Below, in pieces: positions 9,458 through 20,809 of a stretch of 64,000 bases of DNA. Source of the DNA: Massilia sp. METH4 (GTDB lineage Bacteria; Pseudomonadota; Gammaproteobacteria; Burkholderiales; Burkholderiaceae_D); contig NZ_CP146614.1 in assembly GCF_037094685.1 (NCBI RefSeq), forward strand, positions 2,914,001-2,978,000, written 5' to 3'. Position numbers and translations under genes: made by a program. The notes under the pieces were generated by a model. That model made no database searches and had not been told where the DNA came from. It saw nothing but the letters and a program-made list of their open reading frames with translations. How positions within the stretch are numbered: position 1 is the stretch's first letter; each line of letters starts with the position of its first letter.

Positions 9458-12208
9458 ATGCACGTCCAGGCACCACCACGCATTCCATACCCTTCCTTCC
9501 CGCTGCACCCCATTGCCACCGCCTGCGCGGTGCTCCTGTCGATACTGAGCGCTCCCGCGCTGGGCCAGGATGCGGCTGCTTCGGCCGCCGCCACGTCCAC
9601 CACAACCAGCACTGCCGAGGGCACCATTGCCCAGGTGAAGGTATCGGGCATCCGCCGCGGCATCGAAGACGCCATATCCGTAAAAAAGGATTCCACGTCC
9701 ATCGTGGAGTCCATTTCTGCCGAAGATATCGGCAAGCTGCCCGACACGAGCATCGCCGAATCGATCGCGCGCCTGCCGGGCCTGGCCGCCCAGCGCGTGG
9801 CCGGGCGGGCACAGGTGATCAGCGTGCGCGGCCTGTCGCCGGACTTCGCCACCACGCTGCTCAATGGCCGCGAGCAGGTGAGCACCGGTGACAACCGCAG
9901 CGTGGAATTCGACCAGTACCCGTCGGAGCTGTTGAGCGCGGTCACCGTGCACAAGACACCCGATGCGGGGCTGGTGGGCCAGGGCCTGTCCGGCACGATC
10001 GACATGCAGACCGTGCGGCCCCTGTCGTTCCCCGGCCGCACCATTTCATTCAATGTGCGGGGCGAGAAAAACTCGCTGGGCAAGATCGCCAATGCGAAAG
10101 ACCATGGCCATCGCGTCAGTGCCAGCTACATCGACCAATTCGCCAACCGCACGATCGGCGTGGCGCTGGGCGTGGCGCACCTGGAATCGCCGATCCTGGA
10201 CAATGAAACGGGCACCTACGAGCCGTTCGACCAGACGCGCATTTCCGGCGTGCCGGCGGGCACCTATGTCACGGCCGGGGTCAAGGCGCTGGCGAAAAGC
10301 GGCCGGCTGACCCGCACCGGCGTGATCGGCGTGCTGGAGTACCGCCCGAGCCGCATGTGGACCAGTACCCTCGATGTCTTCGCGTCGAACTTCAAGCAGG
10401 TCGACACGAACAACCAGTTCGAAGTCAATCTCGGCGGCTACAACGGCTCCAACAACCCTGCGGGCTTCAACTACACGAGCACCACGATCGTCGACAACAC
10501 GCTGATCGGCGGTACCGCCACGGGCGCCTACCCGCTGGTGCGCGGCCAGAACAACCACCGCGAAGACCGCATCCGCACGGCCGGCTGGGGCAACCGGTTC
10601 AACTTCGGCGACTGGTCGCTGGTCGTGGACGCCAACTATTCGCAGGCCAGGCGCGACGAGACGTACCTGGAGAACAACCTGCAACTGCAGACCGCCGACG
10701 GTGGCGCGTTCAACGATCCGCTGATGACGGTGGGGTGGCGCACCGGGCAGTTCGCACATCTGTCCGGCCAGCTCGACTACAGCAACCCGGCCATCCTGCA
10801 TACGGGCAATTCGATCTATGGCTATGGCAAGACCTATTCGCCGCACCTGAAGGACCGGCTGGCGAGCCTGAAGGTTGCCGCAACCCTGCCGGCACCGGCA
10901 GCGCTGGAGAACTACCTGGGCGGCTTCGATGTCGGCGTCAACTACAGCGACCGCACCAAGACCAAGCGCCAGCCCGAAGGCCAGCTGTTCGCCAAGGGAA
11001 CGCCGACGATCTCCAGCGATCTGCTGTATGCCCCGGTCGACCTTGGGTTCGCCGGCGCGGGCATTGTGCCGTCGTGGAATGTGCCAGCCGTGATCGCCAA
11101 ATACTTCGACCCGATCAACTACAGCCTGGCGAACAATGCCGGCACGATCAGCCGGGCGTGGGACGTCACCGAGAAGATCACCACGGCCTTCGCCCGCGCC
11201 AATATCGACAGCGACATCAAAGGCTATTCCGTGCGCGGCAATATCGGCGTGCAGGTCATCCGCACCGACCAGTCGTCGGAATCGCTGTATGCCGACGCGG
11301 CAGGCGTCGCCCACCCGATCGAAAGCGGCAAGAAGTACACCGACGTGCTGCCGAGCATGAACCTCGCCATTGGCCTGGACGACAGCCAGACCCTGCGCCT
11401 CTCGCTGGCGAAGCAGATCGCCCGCCCGCGCGTGGACCAGCTCAACGCGGGCTTCAACTTCAGCGTGGCCAGCGGTACCCGGCTGCCGAACGGCAGCGGC
11501 GGCAACAGCAAGCTCGATCCATGGCGCGCCAAGGCATTCGATATTTCCTATGAAAAGTACTTCGACAAGAAGGGCTATGTGGCACTGGCCGGTTTCTACA
11601 AGAAGCTGGACACGTACATCTACACCTTCTCGGAAACGCGCGACTTTTCGGAGTTCACGCCCGGCACCAACGCCATTTCCAACTTCGGGCAGTACACCAC
11701 GTCGTACAACGGCGATGGCGGTATCCTGAAGGGTGTCGAGCTGACCGTGTCGGTGCCGCTGGAGCTGCTGACGCCGGCGCTGGATGGCTTCGGCGTGCTG
11801 GCCAGCTCGTCCTGGACGGAAAGCGGCATCGACATCAAGGAAGTCAATTCCGCGATCGGCAAGATCCAGCTGCCGGGCTTGTCCCGCAATGTCTCGAACG
11901 TCACGCTCTATTATGAAAAGGCGGGCTTCTCGACGCGCGTCAGCGGCCGGCGCCGCTCCGACTATGTGGGCGAGATCGGCAATTTCGCCGGCGATCGCCA
12001 GCTGCGCTTCGTGCACGATGCGCCCACGTTCGACGCGCAGGTGGGTTACACCTTCAACGAGGGCCGCTTCAAGGGTCTCGGTGTGCTGCTGCAGGTGAAT
12101 AACCTGAACAATGCCGCGTATGAAACCTATGCGAACCGCAAGGATCGCCAGCTGGAATACGCGAAGTATGGCCGCACCGTACTGTTCGGCGTGAACTACA
12201 AGTTCTGA
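9458..12208 (+). CDS. TonB-dependent outer-membrane receptor (Xanthomonas/Caulobacter type)
   Basis: This predicted energy-coupled outer-membrane importer has unknown substrate. The 916-residue product has a hydrophobic signal region (TACAVLLSILSAPALGQ), then a plug domain with VKVSGIRRGIEDAISVKKDS, EDIGKLPDTSIAESIARLPG and ISVRGLSPDFATTLLNGRE. These plug motifs are those of the TIGR01782 TonB-Xanth-Caul class, often used for complex carbohydrates and plant compounds. A long beta-barrel follows, ending in GVNYKF with a terminal aromatic residue. The start at 9458 is chosen over 9353 because GGAG lies 8 nt upstream. No transporter or enzyme partner is adjacent. Confidence 0.9.
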   Translation: MHVQAPPRIPYPSFPLHPIATACAVLLSILSAPALGQDAAASAAATSTTTSTAEGTIAQVKVSGIRRGIEDAISVKKDSTSIVESISAEDIGKLPDTSIAESIARLPGLAAQRVAGRAQVISVRGLSPDFATTLLNGREQVSTGDNRSVEFDQYPSELLSAVTVHKTPDAGLVGQGLSGTIDMQTVRPLSFPGRTISFNVRGEKNSLGKIANAKDHGHRVSASYIDQFANRTIGVALGVAHLESPILDNETGTYEPFDQTRISGVPAGTYVTAGVKALAKSGRLTRTGVIGVLEYRPSRMWTSTLDVFASNFKQVDTNNQFEVNLGGYNGSNNPAGFNYTSTTIVDNTLIGGTATGAYPLVRGQNNHREDRIRTAGWGNRFNFGDWSLVVDANYSQARRDETYLENNLQLQTADGGAFNDPLMTVGWRTGQFAHLSGQLDYSNPAILHTGNSIYGYGKTYSPHLKDRLASLKVAATLPAPAALENYLGGFDVGVNYSDRTKTKRQPEGQLFAKGTPTISSDLLYAPVDLGFAGAGIVPSWNVPAVIAKYFDPINYSLANNAGTISRAWDVTEKITTAFARANIDSDIKGYSVRGNIGVQVIRTDQSSESLYADAAGVAHPIESGKKYTDVLPSMNLAIGLDDSQTLRLSLAKQIARPRVDQLNAGFNFSVASGTRLPNGSGGNSKLDPWRAKAFDISYEKYFDKKGYVALAGFYKKLDTYIYTFSETRDFSEFTPGTNAISNFGQYTTSYNGDGGILKGVELTVSVPLELLTPALDGFGVLASSSWTESGIDIKEVNSAIGKIQLPGLSRNVSNVTLYYEKAGFSTRVSGRRRSDYVGEIGNFAGDRQLRFVHDAPTFDAQVGYTFNEGRFKGLGVLLQVNNLNNAAYETYANRKDRQLEYAKYGRTVLFGVNYKF

Positions 12209-12233
12209 CCGCAAGCCCCATCAGGCCAAGGGG

Positions 12234-12258
12234 ACCGGCGCAACAGCGCCGGTTTTTT
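12234..12258 (+). terminator. Rho-independent terminator of the TonB receptor
   Basis: A perfect 8-bp stem ACCGGCGC/GCGCCGGT with loop AACA runs into six T residues. Confidence 0.9.
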
Positions 12259-12311
12259 GGCCCTGCGGGCTATCCCCCGCCGGGCCGTTTTTGGTTGTTT
12301 CCGCAAAACGC

Positions 12312-12812
12312 CTACGCCGCGGATTTCTTCGCGCGGCTGCGCTTCTTGGGCGCCAGCATGATGCCCGTGCATTCAGGCGCGCCGCAGTGGCAGGCAAAGG
12401 CTTTTTTCACGGCAGGGGTATGGCGCTCGTCGTAGATGAGGCCATAGTTGTAGCGCAATTCCTCGCCTTTATCGATATCGCGCGACGCGTGGATGTACAC
12501 GCGGTCGTCTTCCTCGATCGCTTCGCAGTTCGGGTCGCACGAATGGTTGATGAAGCGCGACTCGTTGCCGCCGGCACCGCCGTCGATCAGCAAGCCGTTG
12601 TTCAGCGTGAAAAAGAATGTATGGTTGATCGGCCCGCCCTTCGCGGCGGTGCGGCGGCAGGTTTCATCCCAGTCGACGATTTCGCCGGTGTACTCGATGA
12701 TGCGGGTACCGGCCGCGATCTTCCGGCGGGCAAAAACGCCCTTGCCGTGGATGGGCGAATCATGCACTTCGAAGAGGGGAGGGGATTTGGATTTGGCGGC
12801 GGGCGTGGTCAT
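12312..12812 (-). CDS. SET-domain protein-lysine methyltransferase-like protein
   Basis: SET domains transfer methyl groups from S-adenosylmethionine to protein lysines. The 166-residue product is nearly all SET domain: HGKGVFARRKIAAGTRI (N-terminal SET segment), the pseudoknot core RFINHSCDPNCE, GEELRYNYG, and a post-SET cysteine cluster CHCGAPECTG that would bind zinc with the Cys of the NHSC core. A basic C-terminal tail (KKRSRAKKSAA) could bind nucleic acid or an acidic partner. The bacterial target is unknown. It is convergent with the TonB receptor and divergent from the EamA gene. Confidence 0.9.
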   Translation of the reverse strand: MTTPAAKSKSPPLFEVHDSPIHGKGVFARRKIAAGTRIIEYTGEIVDWDETCRRTAAKGGPINHTFFFTLNNGLLIDGGAGGNESRFINHSCDPNCEAIEEDDRVYIHASRDIDKGEELRYNYGLIYDERHTPAVKKAFACHCGAPECTGIMLAPKKRSRAKKSAA

Positions 12813-12905
12813 TCGAATATCATACCCCGCCGTTCACGCGCACGGTTCAACGCTGGCGAGGCGGATACAATATGCGCCCGACAATACCGCAGACAAGAGC
12901 CCGCC

Positions 12906-13790
12906 TTGAAACAGCCAGCCAAGGAAAACCTGCACAGCATTTACGCGATGGTCATCGCCGTGGCGATGTTTTCCATCATGGATACCGCCATGAAGCTGCT
13001 CTCGGCCCATTACCCGGCCATGCAGGTGACGGTATTGCGCGCCTTTTCATCGATGCCGCTGGTCTGCGCCTACGTCGCGTACCGCGGCGCCTTTCGCGGC
13101 ATCTTCAAGGTGAGCTGGCCGCTGCACCTGCTGCGCGGGGCGCTGGGCATCGGCATGCTGACCTTGTTCGCCTACGGCTTGAAGTCGCTGCCGCTGGCGG
13201 AAACCTACTCGGTGTTCTTCATCGCTCCCGCGCTGATCACGGCGCTGTCGGTATTCATCCTGAAGGAGAAGGTCGACGGCATGCAGTGGCTGGCGATCGG
13301 CGTGGGCCTCGTCGGCGTGCTGGTCGTGCTGCGGCCCGAGGGCACCAGCTTCATTTCCGTTGCAGGCCTGGCGATCCTTGGCTCGGCCGCCTGCTATGCA
13401 GTGTCCGCCATCGCGAGCCGCATCCTGTCGCGCACCGACTCGAGCGAGCAGATCATGTTCTGGATGCTCGTGATGATCGGCGGGGGCGCGCTGCCGCTGG
13501 CGTGGCCGGGGTGGGTGCCGCTGCGCTGGGACGACTGGGGCGTGATCGTCACGCTGGCCTTCTCCGGCTTCCTCGGCCAGCTGGCGATCACCAAGGCGTT
13601 CAGCATGGGCAAGGCTTCGATCGTGGCGCCGTTCGAATACACGGCGCTGGCCTGGGGCGTGGCGATCGACTGGGTGCTGTGGAATACGCTGCCCGACCAG
13701 TGGACCCTGGTAGGGGCTGCGATCATCATCGGCAGCGGCATCTACCTGGTGCGCCGCGAGGCGGTGCACAGCGAGGCGGAACACCCCTGA
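12906..13790 (+). CDS. EamA/DMT-superfamily transporter, 10 membrane helices
   Basis: The 294-residue protein has two EamA repeats (about residues 10-140 and 150-285), with the usual start IYAMVIAVAMFSIMDTAMKLL and the conserved ETYSVFFIAPALITALSVFILKE type helix pair in each half. Substrate is not predictable; relatives export amino acids or metabolites. A TTG at 12906 is taken as the start because it places five charged residues before helix 1 and has AAGAG upstream; ATG at 12948 would begin inside the first helix. A longer frame extends upstream but runs over the SET gene and is not credible. Confidence 0.85.
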   Translation: MKQPAKENLHSIYAMVIAVAMFSIMDTAMKLLSAHYPAMQVTVLRAFSSMPLVCAYVAYRGAFRGIFKVSWPLHLLRGALGIGMLTLFAYGLKSLPLAETYSVFFIAPALITALSVFILKEKVDGMQWLAIGVGLVGVLVVLRPEGTSFISVAGLAILGSAACYAVSAIASRILSRTDSSEQIMFWMLVMIGGGALPLAWPGWVPLRWDDWGVIVTLAFSGFLGQLAITKAFSMGKASIVAPFEYTALAWGVAIDWVLWNTLPDQWTLVGAAIIIGSGIYLVRREAVHSEAEHP

Positions 13791-13853
13791 AACCCGCATG
13801 TTGTCTTGGTTTTATCCCTTTTTGCAGAGGGAACGCGGGCCCGGGAAAGCCGA

Positions 13854-13859
13854 TATAAT
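13854..13859 (+). promoter_or_regulatory. TATAAT box 7 nt before lpxC start
   Basis: A perfect sigma-70 -10 hexamer lies so close to the ATG at 13866 that transcription would begin at or beside the start codon, giving a leaderless mRNA. No good -35 hexamer is seen at 16-18 bp upstream, and there is no Shine-Dalgarno before lpxC. Confidence 0.45.
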
Positions 13860-13865
13860 CGTGAA

Positions 13866-14801
13866 ATGCTGAAACAACGTACCATCAAAGAACAAGTCCG
13901 CACCACGGGTGTCGGCGTGCACTCCGGCACCAAGGTCGAACTGACCCTGCGCCCGGCCCCGCCCGACACGGGCATCATTTTTTCGCGCGTCGACCTGAAG
14001 CCGCCGGTCGTCTTCCCCGTCGGCCCTCTGGAAATCGGCGATACCCGCATGGCCACCGTGATGATCCGCGACGGCGCACGCGTGTCGACGATCGAGCACC
14101 TGATGTCCGCCTGCGCTGGTTTGGGCATCGACAACCTGTATATCGACGTGACGGCCGAGGAAATCCCGATCATGGACGGTTCGGCGTCGTCGTTCGTCTT
14201 CCTGCTGCAGCAGGCCGGCCTCGAAGAGCAGAACGCGCCGAAGAAATTTATCCGCATCAAGAAGCAGATCGAGGTGCGCGAAGGGCAGGGCGCCAACGAG
14301 AAGTGGGCGCGGCTGGTACCGCACAACGGTTTCAAGCTGGACTTCTTCATCGAATTCAACCACCCCGCGGTGGACGGTACCGCGCAGCGCGCGCAGATCG
14401 ATTTCGGCAGCCAGTCGTATATCCAGGCCGTGGCGCGCGCGCGCACGTTCGGCTTCATGCAGGACGTCGAGATGCTGCGCGGGATCGGCCTGGCGCGCGG
14501 CGGCTCGCTGGAAAACGCGATCGTGATGGACGAATACCGCATCCTGAATCCCGACGGCCTGCGCTACGATGACGAATTCGTGCGCCACAAGATCCTCGAT
14601 GCGATCGGCGACCTGTACGTGATCGGCCACCCGCTGATCTGCGCGTACGAGGCGCACAAGTCCGGCCATGCGCTGAACAACAAGCTGCTGCGCGAATTGC
14701 AGGCCAATCCCGACGCGTACGAATACGTCACCTACGACTCCCTCGAAGAGGCGCCGCCATCCTATGCGCGCCAGCTCGAGCAGGAGTGGGCGTACAACTG
14801 A
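13866..14801 (+). CDS. lpxC: UDP-3-O-acyl-N-acetylglucosamine deacetylase LpxC
   Basis: LpxC is the zinc deacetylase that commits precursors to lipid A synthesis in the cytoplasm. The 311-residue product starts [21 protein letters not shown], as in the family. It has the catalytic/zinc motif TIEHLMSA (Glu77, His78) and the second zinc motif HKILDAIGD, plus the later conserved [19 protein letters not shown] with a catalytic His. Length matches the family. The upstream extension to 13806 is rejected because it does not match the family N-terminus. The ATG has no Shine-Dalgarno; a TATAAT box sits 7 nt before it. Confidence 0.98.
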   Translation: MLKQRTIKEQVRTTGVGVHSGTKVELTLRPAPPDTGIIFSRVDLKPPVVFPVGPLEIGDTRMATVMIRDGARVSTIEHLMSACAGLGIDNLYIDVTAEEIPIMDGSASSFVFLLQQAGLEEQNAPKKFIRIKKQIEVREGQGANEKWARLVPHNGFKLDFFIEFNHPAVDGTAQRAQIDFGSQSYIQAVARARTFGFMQDVEMLRGIGLARGGSLENAIVMDEYRILNPDGLRYDDEFVRHKILDAIGDLYVIGHPLICAYEAHKSGHALNNKLLRELQANPDAYEYVTYDSLEEAPPSYARQLEQEWAYN

Positions 14802-14805
14802 CGTT

Positions 14806-15690
14806 TCAGGCGTTCAGGTGGGCCGCCAGTTCGTCCGGCGTCCCGTTCGGAAACGCTTCGCGAAGGTAGTCGAGGAAGGCCAACACGCGCGCGCTCAACA
14901 ACCTGCGCGACGGATACAGCGCCCACAGCGCGATCTCCGGCCCCCCCACCTCGCCCCATTGCACCAGCCTGCCGGCAGCCAGGTCATGGCCGACCAGCGA
15001 CACCGGCAGCCGCGCCGCGCCGGCGCCCGCCCGCACGGCGTCGCGCACCATCACCAGCGTCGATAGCGACAGCACCGGCACCGCCGTGAGCGGCGCTGCC
15101 TCCTTCATCGGCCAGGTCTCGGGCCCGCCGCCCGGTCCGCGCACCACGGCCGGCACCGGGGTACCATCCATGGGCCGCGCCTGCGCCGGGCCGGCCACGA
15201 TGACCATGCGGTCGCGCAGGAAGATGCGGCCCACCAGCCCCGCGTCGGGCGCTGGATTTACCCGGATCACCAGGTCGTAGCCTTCCTCGACCATGTCCAC
15301 CGGCCGGTCTTCCGTCGTCACCTCGAGCCGCACTTCCGGATGCCTCAGCGCGAAGCCTGCCGCCAGCTTGCCCATCGCCGTCTGAGAGAACAGCAGCGGG
15401 GCGCTGATGCGCAGCCGGCCGCGCGGCCGTTCGCCGCCGGAGGCGAGCGCCGCCGCCGTTTCATCGATCTCGGTCAGCAGCGCCGCCGTGCGCTCGTGCA
15501 GCGCCCGGCCTTCCTGCGTGAGCTTGGGCAGCCGCGCGCCCCGCTCGAAAAGGCGCAAGCCCAGGTTCGCTTCCAGTTCCGCCACGCGGCGCGACAGGGT
15601 TGCTTTCGGCCGGCCACTGGCCCGCGCCGCGCGGCCGAACCCGCCGTGCCGGGCCACGAGGTTGAAATCGATCAAAGCCAGGATATCCAT
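14806..15690 (-). CDS. LysR-family transcriptional regulator
   Basis: The 294-residue protein has the LysR winged helix-turn-helix at residues 5-62 (FNLVARHGGFGRAARASG ... LSRRVAELEANLGLRLFERG) and a periplasmic-binding-like effector domain from about residue 90. It is divergent from an NmrA-type oxidoreductase gene with 104 nt between the starts. That arrangement is typical of a LysR regulator controlling its divergent neighbour; a dyad in the gap supports this. The effector is unknown. The stop lies 4 nt from the convergent lpxC stop. Confidence 0.92.
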   Translation of the reverse strand: MDILALIDFNLVARHGGFGRAARASGRPKATLSRRVAELEANLGLRLFERGARLPKLTQEGRALHERTAALLTEIDETAAALASGGERPRGRLRISAPLLFSQTAMGKLAAGFALRHPEVRLEVTTEDRPVDMVEEGYDLVIRVNPAPDAGLVGRIFLRDRMVIVAGPAQARPMDGTPVPAVVRGPGGGPETWPMKEAAPLTAVPVLSLSTLVMVRDAVRAGAGAARLPVSLVGHDLAAGRLVQWGEVGGPEIALWALYPSRRLLSARVLAFLDYLREAFPNGTPDELAAHLNA

Positions 15691-15706
15691 AAGTGTTCCA
15701 TTAGTG

Positions 15707-15732
15707 AGACGGTGAGTCTAAATATACCGTCT
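15707..15732. promoter_or_regulatory. Candidate LysR operator dyad
   Basis: The arms AGACGGT and ACCGTCT are separated by 12 nt in the gap between the divergent lysR and NmrA-like genes. A 7-bp interrupted dyad containing AT-rich sequence in this position fits a LysR-type binding site (T-N11-A class) and may overlap one or both promoters. Confidence 0.5.
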
Positions 15733-15794
15733 ATCGGGTCGACGATGGGACATCTACCATGGTCCTGTCTTCCAACCACTACGGAGTATCCAAC

Positions 15795-16658
15795 ATGACC
15801 ATCCTCGTTACCGGTGCCACCGGCACCATCGGCCGCCACGTCGTCAAACAACTCGTCCAGCGCCACGCCGACGTGCGCGCGCTCGTCCGCGACCCCGCCA
15901 AGGCCGCTTTCCCCGCAGGGGTGGACATCGCGCAGGGCGACCTGCTCGATGTCGACGCGCTGCGCCGCGCCTTCGACGGCGTGTCCACGCTGTTCCTGCT
16001 CAATGCCGTCGTGCCGGACGAATTCACCCAGGCGCTGGTAGCGCTGAACGTGGCGCGCGAGGCGGGCGTCGAACGCGTTGTCTACCTGTCCGTGATCCAC
16101 AGCGACCTGTACGTGAACGTGCCGCACTTCGCCGGCAAGTACGGCGTGGAGCGCATGATCGAGCGAATGGGTTTTTCCGCCACGATCCTGCGGCCCGCCT
16201 ATTTCATGGATAACGATGCCGCGATCAGGGCGACGATCCTCGAACACGGCGTGTACCCGATGCCGATCGGCAGCCGTGGGCTGGCGATGATCGCGGCACG
16301 CGACATCGGTGAAATCGCCGCCATCGAGCTGCTGCGCCGCGAGCTGGCCGCCGGCCCACTGCCGCTCGAGCGCATCAATCTCGTCGGCCCCGACACGCTG
16401 GCCGGCACGCAGGTGGCCGCCATCTGGTCGGAAGTGCTGGGGCGGCCGGTGGCCTACGGCGGCGATGACACCGGCCCCTTCGAACACAACCTGCGCTACG
16501 TGATGCCGGGCTGGATGGCCTACGACATGCGCCTGATGAGCGAGCGCTTCCAGGGCGACGGCATGCTTCCCGAGCCGGGCGACGTGGAGCGCCTTACCGG
16601 GCTGCTGGGCCGCGAGCTGACCACCTACCGTGAATTCGCGGCAACCGCCGCGGCCTGA
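15795..16658 (+). CDS. NmrA/SDR-type NAD(P)-binding oxidoreductase
   Basis: The 287-residue protein begins with the nucleotide-binding signature MTILVTGATGTIGRHVV (GxxGxxG) and continues with an atypical SDR fold of the NmrA/YtfG class. DLLDVDALRRAFDGVSTLFLL and VVYLSVIHSD are family-like segments. YtfG-type relatives are quinone reductases; NmrA itself is a redox sensor, so the activity is not certain. ATG 15795 is chosen over 15759 because CGGAG lies upstream and the Rossmann strand starts at once. It probably forms an operon with the SRPBCC gene 12 nt downstream, under the divergent LysR. Confidence 0.88.
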   Translation: MTILVTGATGTIGRHVVKQLVQRHADVRALVRDPAKAAFPAGVDIAQGDLLDVDALRRAFDGVSTLFLLNAVVPDEFTQALVALNVAREAGVERVVYLSVIHSDLYVNVPHFAGKYGVERMIERMGFSATILRPAYFMDNDAAIRATILEHGVYPMPIGSRGLAMIAARDIGEIAAIELLRRELAAGPLPLERINLVGPDTLAGTQVAAIWSEVLGRPVAYGGDDTGPFEHNLRYVMPGWMAYDMRLMSERFQGDGMLPEPGDVERLTGLLGRELTTYREFAATAAA

Positions 16659-16670
16659 AAGGAGCATGCC

Positions 16671-17144
16671 ATGATCTATTCGACCGCAACCGTGCCGGTG
16701 AACCCGGCGGGAGAAGTTCCATTGACCCGCGCCCAGGCCTGGGCCGGCCTCGTGATGAAGGCGCGCGACGCCCGGCTGTTCCTGCCGCCGGGCCTGTGCG
16801 CGCAATGCGACGTGGTGGAGGAAAGCGCCACGCACATCGTGCGCGACGCCACCATCGCCGGCGATGCACTGCGCGAAATCATCAGCTTCGAACCGGAACG
16901 CAAGGTATCGTTCTTCCAGGTCGCCGGCCCGCGCGAAGGCGTGATCGTCAATGAATTGTTCGAGAATGAGGCGGGGGAGCTGCACCTGCGCTTCTACTGC
17001 TACCTTGGCTTGCGCGGCAAGGCGCCGGGCGGGTCCGAGGAGCAGGCCGAACAGGCCTGGATGGATAGCGACGGCGGCTACCGCACGGCGTTGCTGTCGA
17101 CATTGAAGCGCACCCGTGCCTTGCTGGAGGAGGGGCGGCTCTGA
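16671..17144 (+). CDS. SRPBCC-family protein (DUF1857/AtaL-like)
   Basis: The 157-residue soluble protein resembles DUF1857 members of the SRPBCC (START/Bet v1-like) fold. The pattern MIYSTATVPVNPAGEVPLTRAQAW at the start, HIVRDATIAGDALREIISFEPERKVSFFQV in the middle and a C-terminal helix ending LKRTRALLEEGRL fit a small ligand-binding barrel closed by a long helix. The ligand is unknown. Tight spacing after the NmrA-like gene suggests the two act together, perhaps on a small aromatic compound. An AGGAG precedes the ATG. Confidence 0.75.
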   Translation: MIYSTATVPVNPAGEVPLTRAQAWAGLVMKARDARLFLPPGLCAQCDVVEESATHIVRDATIAGDALREIISFEPERKVSFFQVAGPREGVIVNELFENEAGELHLRFYCYLGLRGKAPGGSEEQAEQAWMDSDGGYRTALLSTLKRTRALLEEGRL

Positions 17145-17250
17145 TCGGAACCGCGTAATGGTTCAGGAAGCGCCGATCTGTTCGCGGCGGCGATGCCTAG
17201 CCGGCGAAAACGTGCCAGCGTTTGGTGGACTACTCGCATCCACGGCAAAT

Positions 17251-17305
17251 GAATCGGCGCTGCCTTGCATGAATCGGCGCTGCCTTGCATGAATCGGCGC
17301 TGCCC
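17251..17305. repeat. 20-bp tandem repeat, 2.75 copies
   Basis: The unit GAATCGGCGCTGCCTTGCAT occurs at 17251-17270, 17271-17290 and, in part, 17291-17305. It ends exactly at the dciA stop codon, so one partial copy touches the coding sequence. Confidence 0.9.
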
Positions 17306-17781
17306 TAGCGGCGGTGCGCCACGAGGTTCTTCAGCGCCGCGATCAGCGGCGCATTCTGCTTGGTCTGTTCGAGTGTTTCGGACAGCTGGGCGAAAGATTC
17401 CACGCCCACGTCGGGAATGACCAGCTGGCGCCGCTCGACGGGCGGCGTGGACATCGCCTTCATCATCTGCACCTTCAGGCGGATGTTGTCGATCTGCCAC
17501 CCTTTTTGGGCGAGTGCTTCTTGCAGTTTTGGCAATTGCTGTTTAAGCTTGGCGGCGACCGATGCGTTCGGTGTCGACAGCACGAGTTGGCCGGCCTCGA
17601 AGGAAATGATGTCGCAAAACTTGAAGGCTGTCGGTAAAACCTTGGCGCAATCCTGTTGCAGCCTCGCCATGCGTTGCACGGCCGGCAACAGCGCCGCGAG
17701 GCGGTCATGACGGCGCAGGAAGTCGGTGGCTTCGACGGCCGTCCGGCTCTGGCGAGTGTAGTCGAAGGAGTTGGATCGCAT
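17305..17781 (-). CDS. dciA: DciA-like replicative helicase loader (DUF721)
   Basis: DciA (DUF721) is the ancestral loader of the DnaB helicase in bacteria that lack DnaC. The 158-residue protein has the DUF721-like N-terminal half (RHDRLAALLPAVQRMARLQQDCAKVLP, then a strand segment LVLSTPNASVAAKLKQQLPKLQEAL) and a flexible C-terminal extension. It is divergent from secA, the usual neighbourhood of this gene in Burkholderiales. Assignment is by pattern and synteny. Confidence 0.82.
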   Translation of the reverse strand: MRSNSFDYTRQSRTAVEATDFLRRHDRLAALLPAVQRMARLQQDCAKVLPTAFKFCDIISFEAGQLVLSTPNASVAAKLKQQLPKLQEALAQKGWQIDNIRLKVQMMKAMSTPPVERRQLVIPDVGVESFAQLSETLEQTKQNAPLIAALKNLVAHRR

Positions 17782-17998
17782 GCGCGAAACATAGCATAGC
17801 CGCGCCTTGCGCGCAGCATTGCCGGAGGTGCGGCGCGAGGCAGAATGCTGCCAAATGTTAATATTTCCCTTCCGGCTATTGTCTTACCCGCGGCCATCCC
17901 AATGTACCCCCGTGCTAAAATCATGGTCTTTTGCCATAGGCTTTGGGCGAGGTCGCGAAGCGAGCTTTTTTTAACGGCGTTTATTCAAGAATTCAAGC

Positions 17999-20761
<2,763 letters not shown>

Positions 20762-20766
20762 TGAAG

Positions 20767-20793
20767 AACCGGGGCGCTGCCCCGGTTTTTTTT
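20767..20793 (+). terminator. Rho-independent terminator of secA
   Basis: AACCGGGGC / GCCCCGGTT with a 3-nt loop is followed by a run of eight T residues. Confidence 0.95.
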
Positions 20794-20809
20794 CTTACTA
20801 CCGATCGTC

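Noticed and set aside
12291..12905. N-terminal extension of the EamA frame
   Set aside because: It runs antisense through the SET-domain gene and encodes low-complexity sequence; the transporter fold begins only after 12906.
17940..17985. Terminator upstream of secA
   Set aside because: The TCGC/GCGA stem before the T run is only 4 bp and would be unstable.
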